This document shows positions 20,870-32,060 of a stretch of DNA of 64,000 bases, piece by piece; position 1 is the first letter of the stretch; every line of letters begins with the position of its first letter. This DNA is from Pollenia angustigena (taxonomy: Eukaryota > Arthropoda > Insecta > Diptera > Polleniidae): contig OV884056.1 of the NCBI GenBank assembly GCA_930367215.1, positions 283,260,067-283,324,066 of the forward strand. The letters are read 5' to 3'. The translations under genes and the position numbers were made by a program. The notes beneath the pieces were generated by a model that worked only from the letters and a program-made list of their open reading frames with translations, had not been told where the DNA came from and did not search any database.

Positions 20870-23150
20870 AATAATAATAAAAGTATATGTGTGTAGTAAC
20901 AATTAACACAAATCTATTAAACTTGTTGAAATAAAAACATTGATTTCAATTATAATAAAAAGAAAAATTACGTTTGGAAGTCAATAAGCATTTTCTTAAA
21001 ATTTATTGCGTTGTTTGTGTTTTGGATATGATTTGGGAGTGGATTCCAGAGACGTATGCTAAAAACAAAAAATTGGCATTCAGATGCATGGCTTCGGTGC
21101 CGAAATTGAATAATATAACTTCCTATACGCGTTCTGGCAAATCGTATTCAGTTAAAAAGATATTCTGGTTCCTTTGTCATTATGATTTTATGAAGAAAAA
21201 TGAGACATTTCATTTTTATTTGGTTATTGGAAGATAAATCCATGAATCTACTTGAGAATTCCGAAACTATGTCAAATCTTTTAAAACCGAAAATATACCG
21301 AATAATGTTATTATAAGTGGTGTTGAGGTTCCTCTTATCTATAGAGGAACATCCTGCAAAGATTTCAGAGCCGTATAATAGAGTAGGCAGAAGATAAGTT
21401 TTTCTAACAAAGTTCTTATATTTATAGGGGTGAGATGTTGGGTGGCCCACAAATTACGTAACATAACGTATATTTTATCACATACCTGATTAATATTGTC
21501 TGACCAAGTTAAAGTTTTGTGGAAATTTACACCCCAATTTCTTGCGGTATTTACAAGTTCAATTTTTGATTGTCCAATTGAAACATGAAATTAATTTTCC
21601 ATTCTTGTGTTATTCCTAGAATATTGACTTGTTTGGATTTATTTTCAAACCATTTGCAGAAGCCCACACAAAAATATTGTTCAAGTCAGAATTCAGTTCA
21701 TTTAACTTGGTGACGATAAATTCCTTGGTACTGCTAAGGTATAACTGAACATCATCAGCATACATCTGTATATTACAAAAACGAAGTTGTTTTGAAGATC
21801 ATTAGCATATAGACTATATAGTAGTGGACCGAGAATTGACCCCTGTGGGACACCTGGGGACGGGCAGAGAGCGAGAAGTAAGCCCATTATTAACAACTGA
21901 CTGGCAAGTGAAGAGAAGCCAAACTGATTCAAAAGTTTCATACAAAGGGCAGAACGATGAACGCAATCAAATGCCTTGGAATGGTCTAGAAGTACCAATA
22001 ACGCTAATTTTCCATCATCTAAGTGACTCCTAACTTCTTCTACTACATCAACAAAACCTTTAAAATAGCTTCGTCATGTTCTGAAACCGGATTGACGATC
22101 CGTTAACAAATTGTTGACATCCACATACCTGTATATTCTTTTATGCATTAAGTGTTCAAAGACCTTGGAAAAGTAAGGTAGAATAGCAATTCCCATTTTA
22201 GGGACTGGAATAATTTTGGCACGTTTCCATGTTATTGGAAAAGTGCTGGTCATGAAAATAGTATTAAACAAGTGAGTGAAGTATGGAATTATCCATAGCA
22301 GTAGTATCCTTATAAATTTGGGCTTACACCATCCAAACCAATTGAGTCACACTTGATTGCATGGAAGGATATTATAACATCATTATCATCAACATGATAA
22401 AAATTTAACTTATCTGCAGGATAAAAAGCTATTAAGTTTTGATTATAAAAGTCATTTGTGATATTATGATAGGGTATATTTACGAAATTTTCATTGATCA
22501 AATTAACGTCGAAGACTTGTTGATGCCTTTTTTTTTACCAATACTTACCAATTTTCTTTATACGATTCCTAGTCTTCTTGCTGCCCACTAGAGTGTTAAA
22601 TTTATTATGGAAATAAGAGGTCTTATTATGTCGTATTTTAGATACAACAGCCTTTCTTGCTCTACGGTATTCCGATAGATATTCTAGAGTTCTATAACGC
22701 TTCCATAATCTATGCAATCTATCACGATGCTCAATCATTAATTTAATTTCATTGTTAAACCAAGGTTTACCATCGGTTTTAAATCGTTTAGTCGTAATAG
22801 GAACGCTTTGGTCGTAAATCGTAAGAATCGAATCATTTAAGAACTTTTGTTTTACGTCAACGTTTGCTAAAACGTATATTGAATTCCAATTTGTTTGTTC
22901 AATGCCGTATTGTAAATTTTGGTAATTAATATTATTAAAGTTACGAAAGCAATAGCTTTGATCCTGTTCCGGAGTTGAAAAATTATAAGAAAGAAAAATT
23001 GCATCATGTTAAGAATAAATAAAATTTTACTACCGCGAAAGCTTAATTCGACAAAAATATGTTCAGTGTCGTCTCTTTCAGAAAAGGAAGATATAAGTTT
23101 ACAGGAAATGTGGTTCCTTAAGTATATTGCAACACCACCTCTTAGCAGAT
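20870..23150 (-). mobile_element. 5'-truncated LINE (I/LOA/Jockey superfamily), minus strand
   Basis: Reading from 23150 down: end of the endonuclease (LLRGGVAIYLRNH), linker (ITTKRFKTDGKPWFNNE), RT, and a C-terminal thumb (LLYGSEIFAGC, YNNIIRYIFGF) ending KMLIDFQT near 20975. The 5' end is lost at 23150. The 3' end lies near the A/T-rich run at 20855-20885, close to the tail of the Penelope element, so the LINE may have inserted there. Clade is inferred from motif style only. Confidence 0.85.
21148..22738 (-). pseudogene. LINE reverse transcriptase, frameshifted
   Basis: Motifs in order: HRDRLHRLWKRYRTLEY (pre-RT, 22730), CDSIGLDGVSP (22325), WKRAKIIPVPK (22225), AILPYFSKVFEHLMHKRIY, LLTDRQSGFRT (22080), VLLDHSKAFDCVH (21990), GVPQGSILGPLLYSLYANDL (21850-21790) and the catalytic MYADDVQLYL at 21740-21765 in a shifted frame. 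The thumb at 21450-21148 reads LLPTLLYGSEIF. A short deletion removed the EYRP text before AILPYF. At least four frameshifts make it inactive. Confidence 0.9.
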
Positions 23151-23262
23151 TTTTAGCATATTTTCTTCATTTTTCGATTTAGCAGATTTTAACTTATTTT
23201 TTTTTTTGAAGATTTGGCATATTCTCATTTATCAGCTATGGCAACACTGAATATACATTGTA

Positions 23263-23809
23263 AAGGGTGTTTTTCATAGAGTGACACAGGTTTAAATTAT
23301 AATAAAATAAGGAAATATATTTTTAATATCAATGAAACGGGCTTTATTGGAGAGAAATTAATGTTTAAATATGATTTCTGCCATGTGGACGCCACGGCTG
23401 TAGAAGGCGCAATCTGTAACACCAATTTGTTAAAACTTTTCGCTTTCTGACCATTATCGTTTTTGAAGACATATGGGCCATTGACTCCTCCAGCCCATTA
23501 AGCGCACCAAACAACAATTTTCTGTGACTGTAATGGTCTTTCGACAAAAGCTTGTGGATTCTCCTCACTCCAAATGCGACAATTCTGCTTATTTACGTCC
23601 CCTTTCAACCACTTCATCGGAAAATAAAATTTTTGAAGAAGTGCATGATGAGTTTGACAAATAGAACATTTACTTTGATTGCAAATTTCAACAATTCATA
23701 ATGAAATTTCAAAGCAAACGGAGCAAAAAGCAGCTATCAGCTGTTAAATGGTTGCTCATATAAAGCAGTAATGCCAACTCTAAGTTGTGACACTCTAAAA
23801 AACACGCTT
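23263..23809 (-). mobile_element. mariner-type element, 547-bp deletion copy with TA flanks
   Basis: Left AAGGGTGTTTTTCATAGAGT and right (complement) AAGCGTGTTTTTTAGAGTGT are inverted terminal repeats bounded by TA (23261-23262, 23810-23811). On the minus strand the first catalytic region KILFSDE (about 23630), then VNKQNCRIWSEENPQAFVE, and the C-terminal end SRGVHMAEIIFKH at 23360-23400 are readable across frameshifts. The N-terminus and the centre are deleted. GYVNKQNCR-type text places it in the same broad mariner clan as the copies at 1403 and 43420, but its ends differ. Confidence 0.9.
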
Positions 23810-24285
23810 TACTTGTCTTAGCCTTTTAAAAACTTTATTATTACACTTGAAGCTGCTAATAATATACCAACCAGATTTAATGTTGCCGCATTTTTACAAT
23901 TGAATTGTTCTTCGATTCTTTAATTTTTGTGTATGTATGTGTGTGTATGGCACTCCCTCAAATAATCGTCAACAACCAAAATACAACAATTTTGCTTTTT
24001 GGTGGGCAGTTTTATTTTTATGTGGCACATTTAATTTAAACTTAAAAATAGAGAATAACAACAAAAATAAATAAACATGCAAGTGGTTTTTCCCTAGTTT
24101 TTTTAAATTTTTTTCTTTCCGAAGAAATAAAGTATTTACAAGAACTTGTAGTAAAATATAAAAATATTTATTTATAAAAAAAACCACCTTACAAAACGTA
24201 CGCACTAAATGAGTGTTGACATTTAGAAGTAAAAAAAATAATTTTTAAACAGGCATTAAAAGAGGGGTCTTAAAATTGTACCATT
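23810..24285. other. no gene recognised
   Basis: AT-rich with a short TG run (23930-23950). Nothing supported. Confidence 0.5.
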
Positions 24286-24480
24286 TAGTCCCGTTTTCAC
24301 AACTCACCGATAAAAAGTGTTCCATTACTACAACTTTACTTTAACCTACCAGCTAGGATGAACCTTAATTTACTTTATCGTTCACTTTGGGTTGAAGTAA
24401 AGTTTTGATAATGAACACTTTTTATAAGGCCGGTTAAAGTCTACTTTTAGCTATCGGTAGGTTGTGTAAACGGGCGTTAG
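24286..24480. repeat. fold-back MITE
   Basis: The left arm TAGTCCCGTTTTCACAACTC and ACCGATAAAAAGTGTTC pairs with the right arm (complement CTAACGCCCGTTTACACAAC, ACCGATAG, AAAAAGTGTTCATTATC). About 75 bp per arm, with a 30-bp deletion in the left arm. No ORF. Confidence 0.8.
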
Positions 24481-25557
24481 TGCGGTAAAAGGCATTTTAT
24501 GCTTTCGAAAGTACCAAGTATTTTGTTTGCACTTTGGAGCTTAATTTTCACCAACATTTCAAATTGTATTTTACAACTTTTCAATTGTTTTAAAAAGTTT
24601 GAATTAAATTTATTTCATTAATTAAGCGAAATATAAAACTGTATATACCGTCAGCTTGAATGCAAATGGACGGAGCAACAAAAAAAAAAAAAAAAACGTT
24701 GCACAATCAATAATAAAGTATTCTTGGCGTTTGAATTCTTAAATTATGGCTTTATTTTCGACTGTCATATGCAATTTTTTTTTTTAATATTGTGCGAATT
24801 TATTAATTGATTTTGTAATATTTAACTTTTTTTTCAGAATTGTAATCAGTGAACTCCAGCAACAAAACCCTTTTATCTGTTATATGTGGTGCAATCCACT
24901 GAAGTATTTCGAAATCTATAAAAAACGGCTCAGACAATTGAAATTGGAGTACTCAATTTAACTTTGGCAGGTATGTTTCCAGTTAAATGGCTTTTAATTA
25001 TGTGGAAAAAATTTAATTTTAAGTTTTTTACAAAGAAGAAATCCGTATCTGTTTTAACGCTCTTAAATCTTTAAACTATGTAATGGCATGTTCTTGTCCT
25101 TATACATGAACACGAACAGAGCTACTAGTACAGTGATACCAATTGGTTAAGATATTTAGGCCCTATTTATGTTAATGTTATGTTTAAAAACAACGGGCTA
25201 GTGTAGTGTACTCAAATTGCTTTATATGTATACATATGCCCAGCGGGAAAAAGAGGCGTTCTAGAAGGCAACCGTACTCCTTCTTTTGGAGGAAACTTCA
25301 TATTACCAAATATGGAGCAAAAATTTGCCCATTCATTCACTTTAATTCTTTTAACACCTCTAATGCCTTTGTTTACTTATAAATAACCTCAATAGAAGAA
25401 TCTATGTTTTAAAGGAAGAAATCATAACAGCGTCAGGTTATGAATGTTCAGTTTCTTGAAAAAGTCAATGTTATTATAAATCATAGTGGACGAAAAAGAT
25501 TTTAAGCCAAAAAATCGTTTTAAAATCAATTTGTTCCCCTGTGAAATCACGTTGTAC
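24481..25557. other. no gene recognised
   Basis: AT-rich; A-tract at 24680-24697 and T-tracts. No coding region or repeat structure that I could support. Confidence 0.5.
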
Positions 25558-27352
25558 CAGACTTCGAAAATAAACATTACATTGTTTAGCGTTCGGCTCA
25601 CACACCGCAGAACGATATCTATTTTTTAAGTGCTTGTGTAGACAAACACAACCCTTAATACCGTTCGTAACTATTTTCAAGAAAGAGCCGAACATTATAT
25701 TGTGTTCTGTTCTTTTTTAAAAAACAGAACAATTGTATTGATACTGTAGATAAACATTATATTTTAATGTTCTAGAATGTTTCTTTTTTACATTGTTATA
25801 GAAATGAACAAACAAAAAATTTAGCTACGACCGCAGCACGAACAGCTTGTGTGTATATTGTGTATATCGAGTTTTGCCTTTCAATTGCTTTCAATTTGCA
25901 ATACACTCTCAGTTTTTTACTAACACACTCACACTTTTTAAATTGACCACGAGATGGCTTTCAATTTCACCTTTCCATTTGTTTAGCAATTTACTTTCAA
26001 TTTAACAGCTGAGTACAAGTTTGTCTCTATTGTTGTTGACATCTTGGAAGTAAATTGCTAACAAATTGAGTGCAGCCTACGTCACAGCTTTTAATTTATG
26101 TAAATTTTGACAAGCAGTATATGTAAAAGACTATCAAGAACAACTTGAACGTGTGGCCGCAGGGTTATAGCAAAAATGATGTAACCAACAAAAATAAAAT
26201 TTTACAGGAGAAGGTTTTTTTTTTTTAAATATTTTTGCTTCAAGTCTACGGTTTCGTTTGAAATTGCTTTTGCTCTTATTTCGTAACGGTACTTCCCAGA
26301 GATATGAGATTTTTAGAGGTGATGCAAATGATCAAAGATTATCGATTTTCTGACAATAATGTTCCATATATGCTACCATCCGTGCGGGTTTTTGTTCCAT
26401 TCTAAAAATATATGCAAAAATGTGAGAAGTTGTCGTTTTCCTTTCTAAACATGTTGCAAGAATAAATGGCAAATTTGTTCCATTTCTTACACGCAGTTAT
26501 AACTGAGTGCGAGATAATACCCTTTTTTCATCTGCGTAAAATAATTTTTTATGCAAGCAAGTATTTTTTTCTCTTGTGTTTGCGGACAATTTGCGTTATA
26601 TTGTGATTTTTAGTTATATTGTGATGGATATAAAAACTTTGTTTTTCGTTTGTTTTACTTTTATTATATTTTTTTTGTCGCAAAATTTTAAACAACAGCT
26701 GACATTAAATATTGAAAATCATTTTTGGAAAATCATTATTGGAATTGTAAGAAAATTTAATGTTGAAAATTGCTACAAGCGTGGTGAATATCGCTTTTAG
26801 TACAAACTTTGCATTCAATATTTAATTTAAATACACATTAGTGTTGAGTGTAAAACGTAGCTATTATTTTGTTCCATTGTAATTTAGAAAAATGTATCAC
26901 TTTGTAAGGGTTCGTGTAACCTAATAAATATATTACACAACTATAATGCATCATTATTTTTTAGAAAAGAAAACACCATCAAATGTTTGCTATTAGGGCT
27001 CGATATGTTTTGTTTGTGTAAATTATTTTGCTGGCTCTTTGTTTTTTTTTTCGTTTGTGTATTTTGTTTTTGAAAAAAATTTTTGGTTTTTTTACCAAAA
27101 GTGTTTTTACGAACATTAATGAGCCGAACTGAACACAATGAAGTTTGTGGATTAAAAAAAAAAAAAAAAACCGAACGGAATTAAATGTTCTCATCATTTG
27201 TTGAGTTTGATAAAAACAGTATTATTTTTGTGTTCGACAGATGACTTACAGGGAAACTTTTTTTTTTAATGAATGTCTTCTACACAAACACTATTAGCGT
27301 TTGTGTTTTCCACAAATCTACCGAACCGAACACTTTCTATTTTCAAACACTG
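25558..27352. mobile_element. hAT-type MITE (CAGTGTTCGAAAATA family), interrupted copy
   Basis: Left end CAGACTTCGAAAATAAAC (25558) and right end ...TTTTCAAACACTG (27352) match the complete copies at 49786-50297 and 52779-53321. Left-half homology runs to about 25790 and resumes at about 27040, so about 1.25 kb is inserted. The flanks CGTTGTAC and CTTTGTTC agree at 6 of 8, a decayed 8-bp duplication. It is older than the other two copies. Confidence 0.8.
25824..26169. repeat. GGCCACACG MITE, copy 1
   Basis: From 25870 to 26165 it is nearly identical to 38082-38374 (ACCACGAGATGGCTTTCAAT, AACAGCTGAGTACAAG). The right end complement reads GCGGCCACACGTTCAAGTTG. The left end is altered, with GTGTGTATATTG-type extra sequence. 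It lies inside the insertion that splits the element at 25558-27352. Confidence 0.85.
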
Positions 27353-28845
27353 CTTTGTTCCCCTTTGAACATTTTTCTTTTTCAAATAGTACCAGATGTA
27401 TCTAAAATTTACTGATCTGTGTAACGAACACATGTTTTTTTAATGTTTGGTTGTACACTTTTGGCTGCATGCAACATTTGTCCAATTGTACCAAGACACG
27501 TTTTTCATATTAAAGTTGTTGTTTTTTATTTGTTTTTCTTCTTTTCAATCATTCGTTGCGAGTATTTTTCTTTTCTTTAGTTCTGTTTTAAAATAAACGA
27601 TGAAAAAAAATGTTGTCAAGTGTGTTGGAATTTATAGGTGACGCGTGCTATTACATTAAGTCAGCTGGTATGTTGTTGCAGTTGCTACGGCTGTGGTTTA
27701 TTTTATGTTGATGTGTCGAGTGTGTGTGCTACTGCTGTTGTTGGTGTTGTTGTTATTCGTTCCATATAAATGACATCAAATTATATGCAATTTTCTTTAC
27801 ATTTGTACTTTACATGTATGTAGTTTACATATTTACAAACAATATAGGTACATATCTATGTATTTATGTTCATATACATGCATATACATATAGGTATACA
27901 TACCTATTAACAGTCTGATTTTAGCTATATCGTTCTTTTTCTATCGCTTTTACTTTTGCACTTGCAGTCGTGTTATTGGTCGTTCTCATTCTTTACCTCT
28001 ACATATGATTGTTTTATCGTGAGGGATTTGTCCTAATTTAAATATTTTTAGTTTGCTTGCGTGTTGTACATTTATGTTTTTATTATTATTTTTATTGTTG
28101 TTGTCATTGTAGGTATGAGCATTTATTTTAAATTTTAGATCTTTTTTTGCAAATTTTTTATTTAAAAAGTTTTGTTTCTATGTATAGGTACATATTTGCA
28201 TTGCAATTAATTGACGTTACATTTTGAATCTAGATACATACGATTTAATATAAATATACACTTGTAGGTACTGCAATGCATGCATCTTGTAGGTATAGGA
28301 TCTTTCAATAAGAAGGTACCTACCTATGCCAATAAAAATCGAAAACAATATTAGCGGAATTGCCACAGAAAAAATGGGGATTGGACATTTTTTGAAAAGG
28401 ATAAGGTCTTGCAAGCGTATCCATTATTAATATCTTTCATATTATTCTCTTTACAATTGAAGCACAGCCGCGAATAACGTTTTAAGTTACAAAATAATAA
28501 TTTTTCAGGAGAGCAAAAAAACGTTTTTTGACAAACAGCATTATTTGTTTTAAAAATTTTTTTTTTTCTATTATTTAAAATAGTGATAATAAAAACTTTA
28601 ATGCAAAAGGCTTTTAAAACATTATTCCGCACTGCAAAACCATTTCGGTTTCATCATTATGTTAGTAACTTGCAATGTTCTTCCACTGGCTGACACTTTG
28701 TACGCCATTTTGAAGGCGTTAAGGTGCATAGTTTTGGTTGATTTGATGTTTAAACTGTGTAAGAGAGTAAAGTCAACGTTTATCTGCAAAAAAACAGTTT
28801 TTGCAAAATGTGGCGTTTACAACGTTTTTCGCGGCTGTGCTTCAA
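27353..28845. other. no gene; simple-sequence tracts
   Basis: 27720-27760 is TG/TGT rich and 27805-27910 is ACATATATGT-type microsatellite. The short frames have no recognisable motif. Confidence 0.5.
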
Positions 28846-28955
28846 TTAAAGACCAGTTTACACGGTAATACAATGTATTACGATTTTGTAGAATCAAAAT
28901 ATTATGAAATTCTCTCCGTGTTTAAAAGAAAAAAATAAAAATCTGTTGTAAGTAT

Positions 28956-29188
28956 AAAGTTTCGTACAGACGATGGTCAGATCTTACAATATTGTAAGCA
29001 GGCGTTGCCAACAGCAAAATTTTTCTGACAATGGCCCATTGTCAGATGCATTAATTTTGCACATCTGCAAATACAAATGAGCTTACAATGTTCACACAGT
29101 TGTAAGACTTTTTAGCCAATTTTAATGCAATTTAAGCAACGCTGCTTACCAATATTGTAAAATCTGACCATCGTCTGTACGAAGCTTA
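28956..29188. repeat. nested palindromic MITE
   Basis: Left AAGTTTCGTACAGACGATGG with TCAGATCTTACAATATTGTA and right (complement) AAGCTTCGTACAGACGATGG with TCAGATTTTACAATATTGG are inverted over about 50 bp. The flanks contain TAA/TTAA. It lies inside 28846-29822. Confidence 0.9.
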
Positions 29189-29369
29189 ATTCATGTTTAC
29201 ACGGATGGTATCAGTAAAATCAAAAATAATAACAACAAAACAGATGGTTGCAGTTTTAAATTTTTACAAAAACAACATAAAAATTTCCTAAGTTGATTTT
29301 AGTTGTTCTTGTAATTGTATAAAAATGCTGCCACCTTCAATATACTCCGTTAAAATACACCTCTGGTGT

Positions 29370-29432
29370 GATGAAAATACATAAGTTTCTGATGAAAATA
29401 CATAAGTTTCTGATGAAAATACATAAGTTTCT
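29370..29432. repeat. three perfect 21-bp tandem units
   Basis: The unit GATGAAAATACATAAGTTTC plus T repeats at 29370, 29391 and 29412 without a mismatch, so the array is young. Confidence 0.97.
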
Positions 29433-29884
29433 AAATTAGAAAAAAACCATTAACCGACCGCTTGTCATTCTCTCTTACTCAATGCATTTTGCTTTTACAT
29501 GATATGATTTCTCTCATTATACATTATATCGTAATACAATGTATTACCCAGTAAAAACTTCGCCTACAAAATAATAAAAAAGAATGCACTACTTACAATT
29601 CTACTGAAAGAACCAATGAATTTTACAAGGCATGTCCCAAAATGAACGCATTTAAAAGTAAGTCATTATTTTTTTACATGCATGCATCCAGAAAAAAGTA
29701 GTTATAGAAGTTGTTATACATGTAGTTATAGAAGAAAGCTACTAAATAATGAGTTAAAGAAGCTATTCGTTTTGAAAAAGTAAGCGAAGTTTTTACTGGG
29801 TACCGTGTAAACTGGCCTTAAGGGGCATGTTCTACCAATCGCAAATGCTTAACATTTGCGATTTTGACTTGAAACTACATAAAA

Positions 29885-29971
29885 GGTGTTCTTTGAATCG
29901 TCATACCGAACGTTTTATGAAGTTCGACGTTTAGTTTGACATAAAATTGTCAAGTGAAGAACCCATGTTAA
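29885..29971. repeat. MITE, CATGGGGTC family, partial copy
   Basis: The right arm reads GACGTTTAGTTTGACATAAAAT, TGTCAAGTGAAGAACCCATG, then TTAA. The left arm is reduced to GTCATACCGAACG and the left end is not clear. Confidence 0.75.
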
Positions 29972-30590
29972 GAAACTATGGCAGATCTCAAGCAAAACGC
30001 ACGAATTTAAGAATACCATTAAATAAATGAGACGTTTAGCGATTTAAAATCGTGTGATTGTCAGATCATAACCGTAAATAAACATTCGATGATTTTGCTC
30101 AAAACAAGTACATAGTGTAACGAAACCACAAGATAGTGGTAAGCAGGAGGATGAAGAAACTGAAGAAATCGAAAATGTTGTAACCGCTAGAGAGGCTAAA
30201 ATAATTGTGGGAAAACTGCAAACATTTTTTGAGGCACAGGATTCTACACCGCAAAATACATTCGACAGATTAACATCTGTCGAAAAAAATATTGCATTCT
30301 AAACTTGCGTAAACAAACAAAAATTACACAATATTTTACTAAAATGTAATAAAATAAAAAAAAAAAAAATATAATTTTTTTTTACCCCTTAAATAGTGAA
30401 TTTTTATTATGTACATAGTATTTTCATGTAAAATAGAATTTTGACAAAAAAAAAAAAAAAAACTGTAGTTATAACGAATTTTTTTTCGTATTTCTTTAAA
30501 TTTCGTTATACCAAGGTTTCACAATGCATATTTATAACGAATCAATAGCTATAACGAAGTATCTAGATTCGATGTATCGAAGTTTCACTG
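29972..30590 (+). pseudogene. pogo/Tigger C-terminal remnant and right terminal repeat
   Basis: The frame at 30120-30300 reads QEDEETEEIENVVTAREAK, then IIVGKLQTFFEAQDSTPQN and LTSVEKNIAF. It matches the acidic tail and helical C-terminus of Tigger/pogo-type transposases (E-A---L-KL--FFE-Q). The right end 30565-30590 (complement CAGTGAAACTTCGATACATC) is a pogo-style terminal repeat followed by TA; GTTATA/ATAACGAA repeats precede it. The left end and catalytic domain are missing. Confidence 0.8.
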
Positions 30591-30591
30591 T

Positions 30592-31153
30592 AATATTTTT
30601 TTCATAACAAAATGCAATCTCTTTTTGCAACCCTCTATATTAGATAGACAACAGTGTGGACAATTAAATTAATTGTACATTAGAGGAATTTTTTTCATAA
30701 CGTTTTCAATAAAACTACGATGTACTTGTTTATTTACATTTGGATGGTTGCAATGTAAATAACCATTAAAATTAAATTGTTCGGATTTTTTTTTTTAATA
30801 AAAACTAAAGCAAGAAATTTAAAAACATTAAGAAAATTTGTTGCACTTCCCAATAAAAAATGGAGCTGTAAACATGACAGGTTTGTAAGGGAGAAATGTA
30901 AAAGTTTTTCGCACGGAAGGCATGCATTTTATAAGGCAAGTTTCTAGTTAAGACTCTAAAATTTAGAGCAATAGAATTTTGACACAAAAAGCGGTGCTTA
31001 ATTCAACGCATATAGAAAATGGTGCGAGTTAACCGGCAACCAAAATGTGCATAACGTGGCTTTAGCCACTAAGCGAATACCTGTAAATCATATGTGTCAA
31101 ACCATATTGAAATTAATAAAACTTTTTTTAAGTTTCATGAAACTGTTATTTGC
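30592..31153. other. no gene recognised
   Basis: AT-rich. No supported feature. Confidence 0.5.
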
Positions 31154-31301
31154 TTACATAGCGTCTTCACATGACAATTTTTTGTCATACCAATCGTCAA
31201 ACTTCATATTAAAAAACGCTGACAAAAATTTTCGATTTTTTTTTATATAGACTTTGACGTTTGGTATGACAAAAAATTGTCAGGTGAAGACGCTATGTTA
31301 A
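31154..31301. repeat. MITE, CATGGGGTC family, copy with paired change
   Basis: Left CATAGCGTCTTCACATGACA and right TGTCAGGTGAAGACGCTATG are inverted, flanked by TTA and TTAA. Both ends carry CATAGCGTC rather than CATGGGGTC, so the two arms changed together. Confidence 0.9.
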
Positions 31302-31397
31302 GCAAAGTGCGAAACTGATAGCATATTTCGCACGAAATCAAATACAAAGAAGATAACTACACCCCTCATACGAATGTTCGGCGAAATTACGTTTTTT

Positions 31398-31526
31398 ATC
31401 AATCGGCCTTATTACTGCTGTTGTTGTCGTAACTGACTCAGTCGTTTTTTGTAGTAGATTAAAGAACAGAGGTTGTGTGTTACTTTAATCTATTACAAAG
31501 GACAACCTTAATAAGGCTGCTTGATT
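31398..31526. repeat. small inverted-repeat element
   Basis: Left ATCAATCGGCCTTATTA and right (complement) AATCAAGCAGCCTTATTA are inverted; an inner pair TAGATTAAAG/CTTTAATCTA strengthens the fold. No target duplication seen. Confidence 0.65.
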
Positions 31527-31534
31527 AAAATAGT

Positions 31535-32060
31535 TATTTGTGCGGACACTTGTATGGGGAGAGGGAAGTAATCTGTTTTGTAGTTTTATGAGCCGTGCTT
31601 AGCCTGCTTATCAAATAACACCCACTTTTTGACAGATTTTGAATATTAACAATCCAGCTATGTGTACAAAATTTGGATAATTTTGCTCCCAACGTTCTAC
31701 AAATATTAAAATTTTTTGTGCCACGCCTACTTCTCCCATCCTGCCCACTTTTGCCATATGTCATCCATTGACATCGAAGCTATTTGTACCAAATTTAGAA
31801 TTTTTACTGCTACGATTCTCCAGAAAATAAAAAATCTGCTTTTTATTAAAAAAAATACCGAAACTATTTAAAAATATGAACAAAAACCTAGTTTAGCTTT
31901 AAATCAAATTTTTAAGCCTTAAATATGACTTATAGAATATTTTTGTCTAAAATTTTAAGGAAATATTTTAAAAAAATCTCAAAAAATTTATATCTCTGAA
32001 ATTTGGTGAAGGGTGCAAGAGATTCAGCAAAGCCGAATATTGCACTTTTAGTTGTTTAAT
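31535..32060. repeat. degenerate dispersed repeat, relative of 1801-2290
   Basis: GTGCCACGCCTACTTCTCCC and CCTGCCCACTTTTGCC recall the motifs at 1891 and 2013. It ends GTGAAGGGTGCAAGAG...AGCCGAATATTGCACTTTTA, the complement of the AAGTAAGAGTGCTATATTCGGC leader seen elsewhere, so it is a minus-oriented copy of that family. Confidence 0.65.

Larger units (their letters stand above)
28846..29822. repeat. ACCAGTTTACACGG inverted-repeat element
   Basis: Left TTAAAGACCAGTTTACACGG and right (complement) TTAAGGCCAGTTTACACGGT are inverted. The phrase GTAATACAATGTATTAC occurs at 28865 and again at 29530, where it leads into CCCAGTAAAAACTTCGCC, the same text as the extreme right end. It carries the palindromic element at 28956-29188 and the triple repeat at 29370. 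A similar start (AAGGCCCTTTTACACTACAA) is found at 32657. No ORF. Confidence 0.8.

Noticed and set aside
27805..27910. Satellite array
   Set aside because: Only short ACATATATGT simple sequence, without a stable unit.
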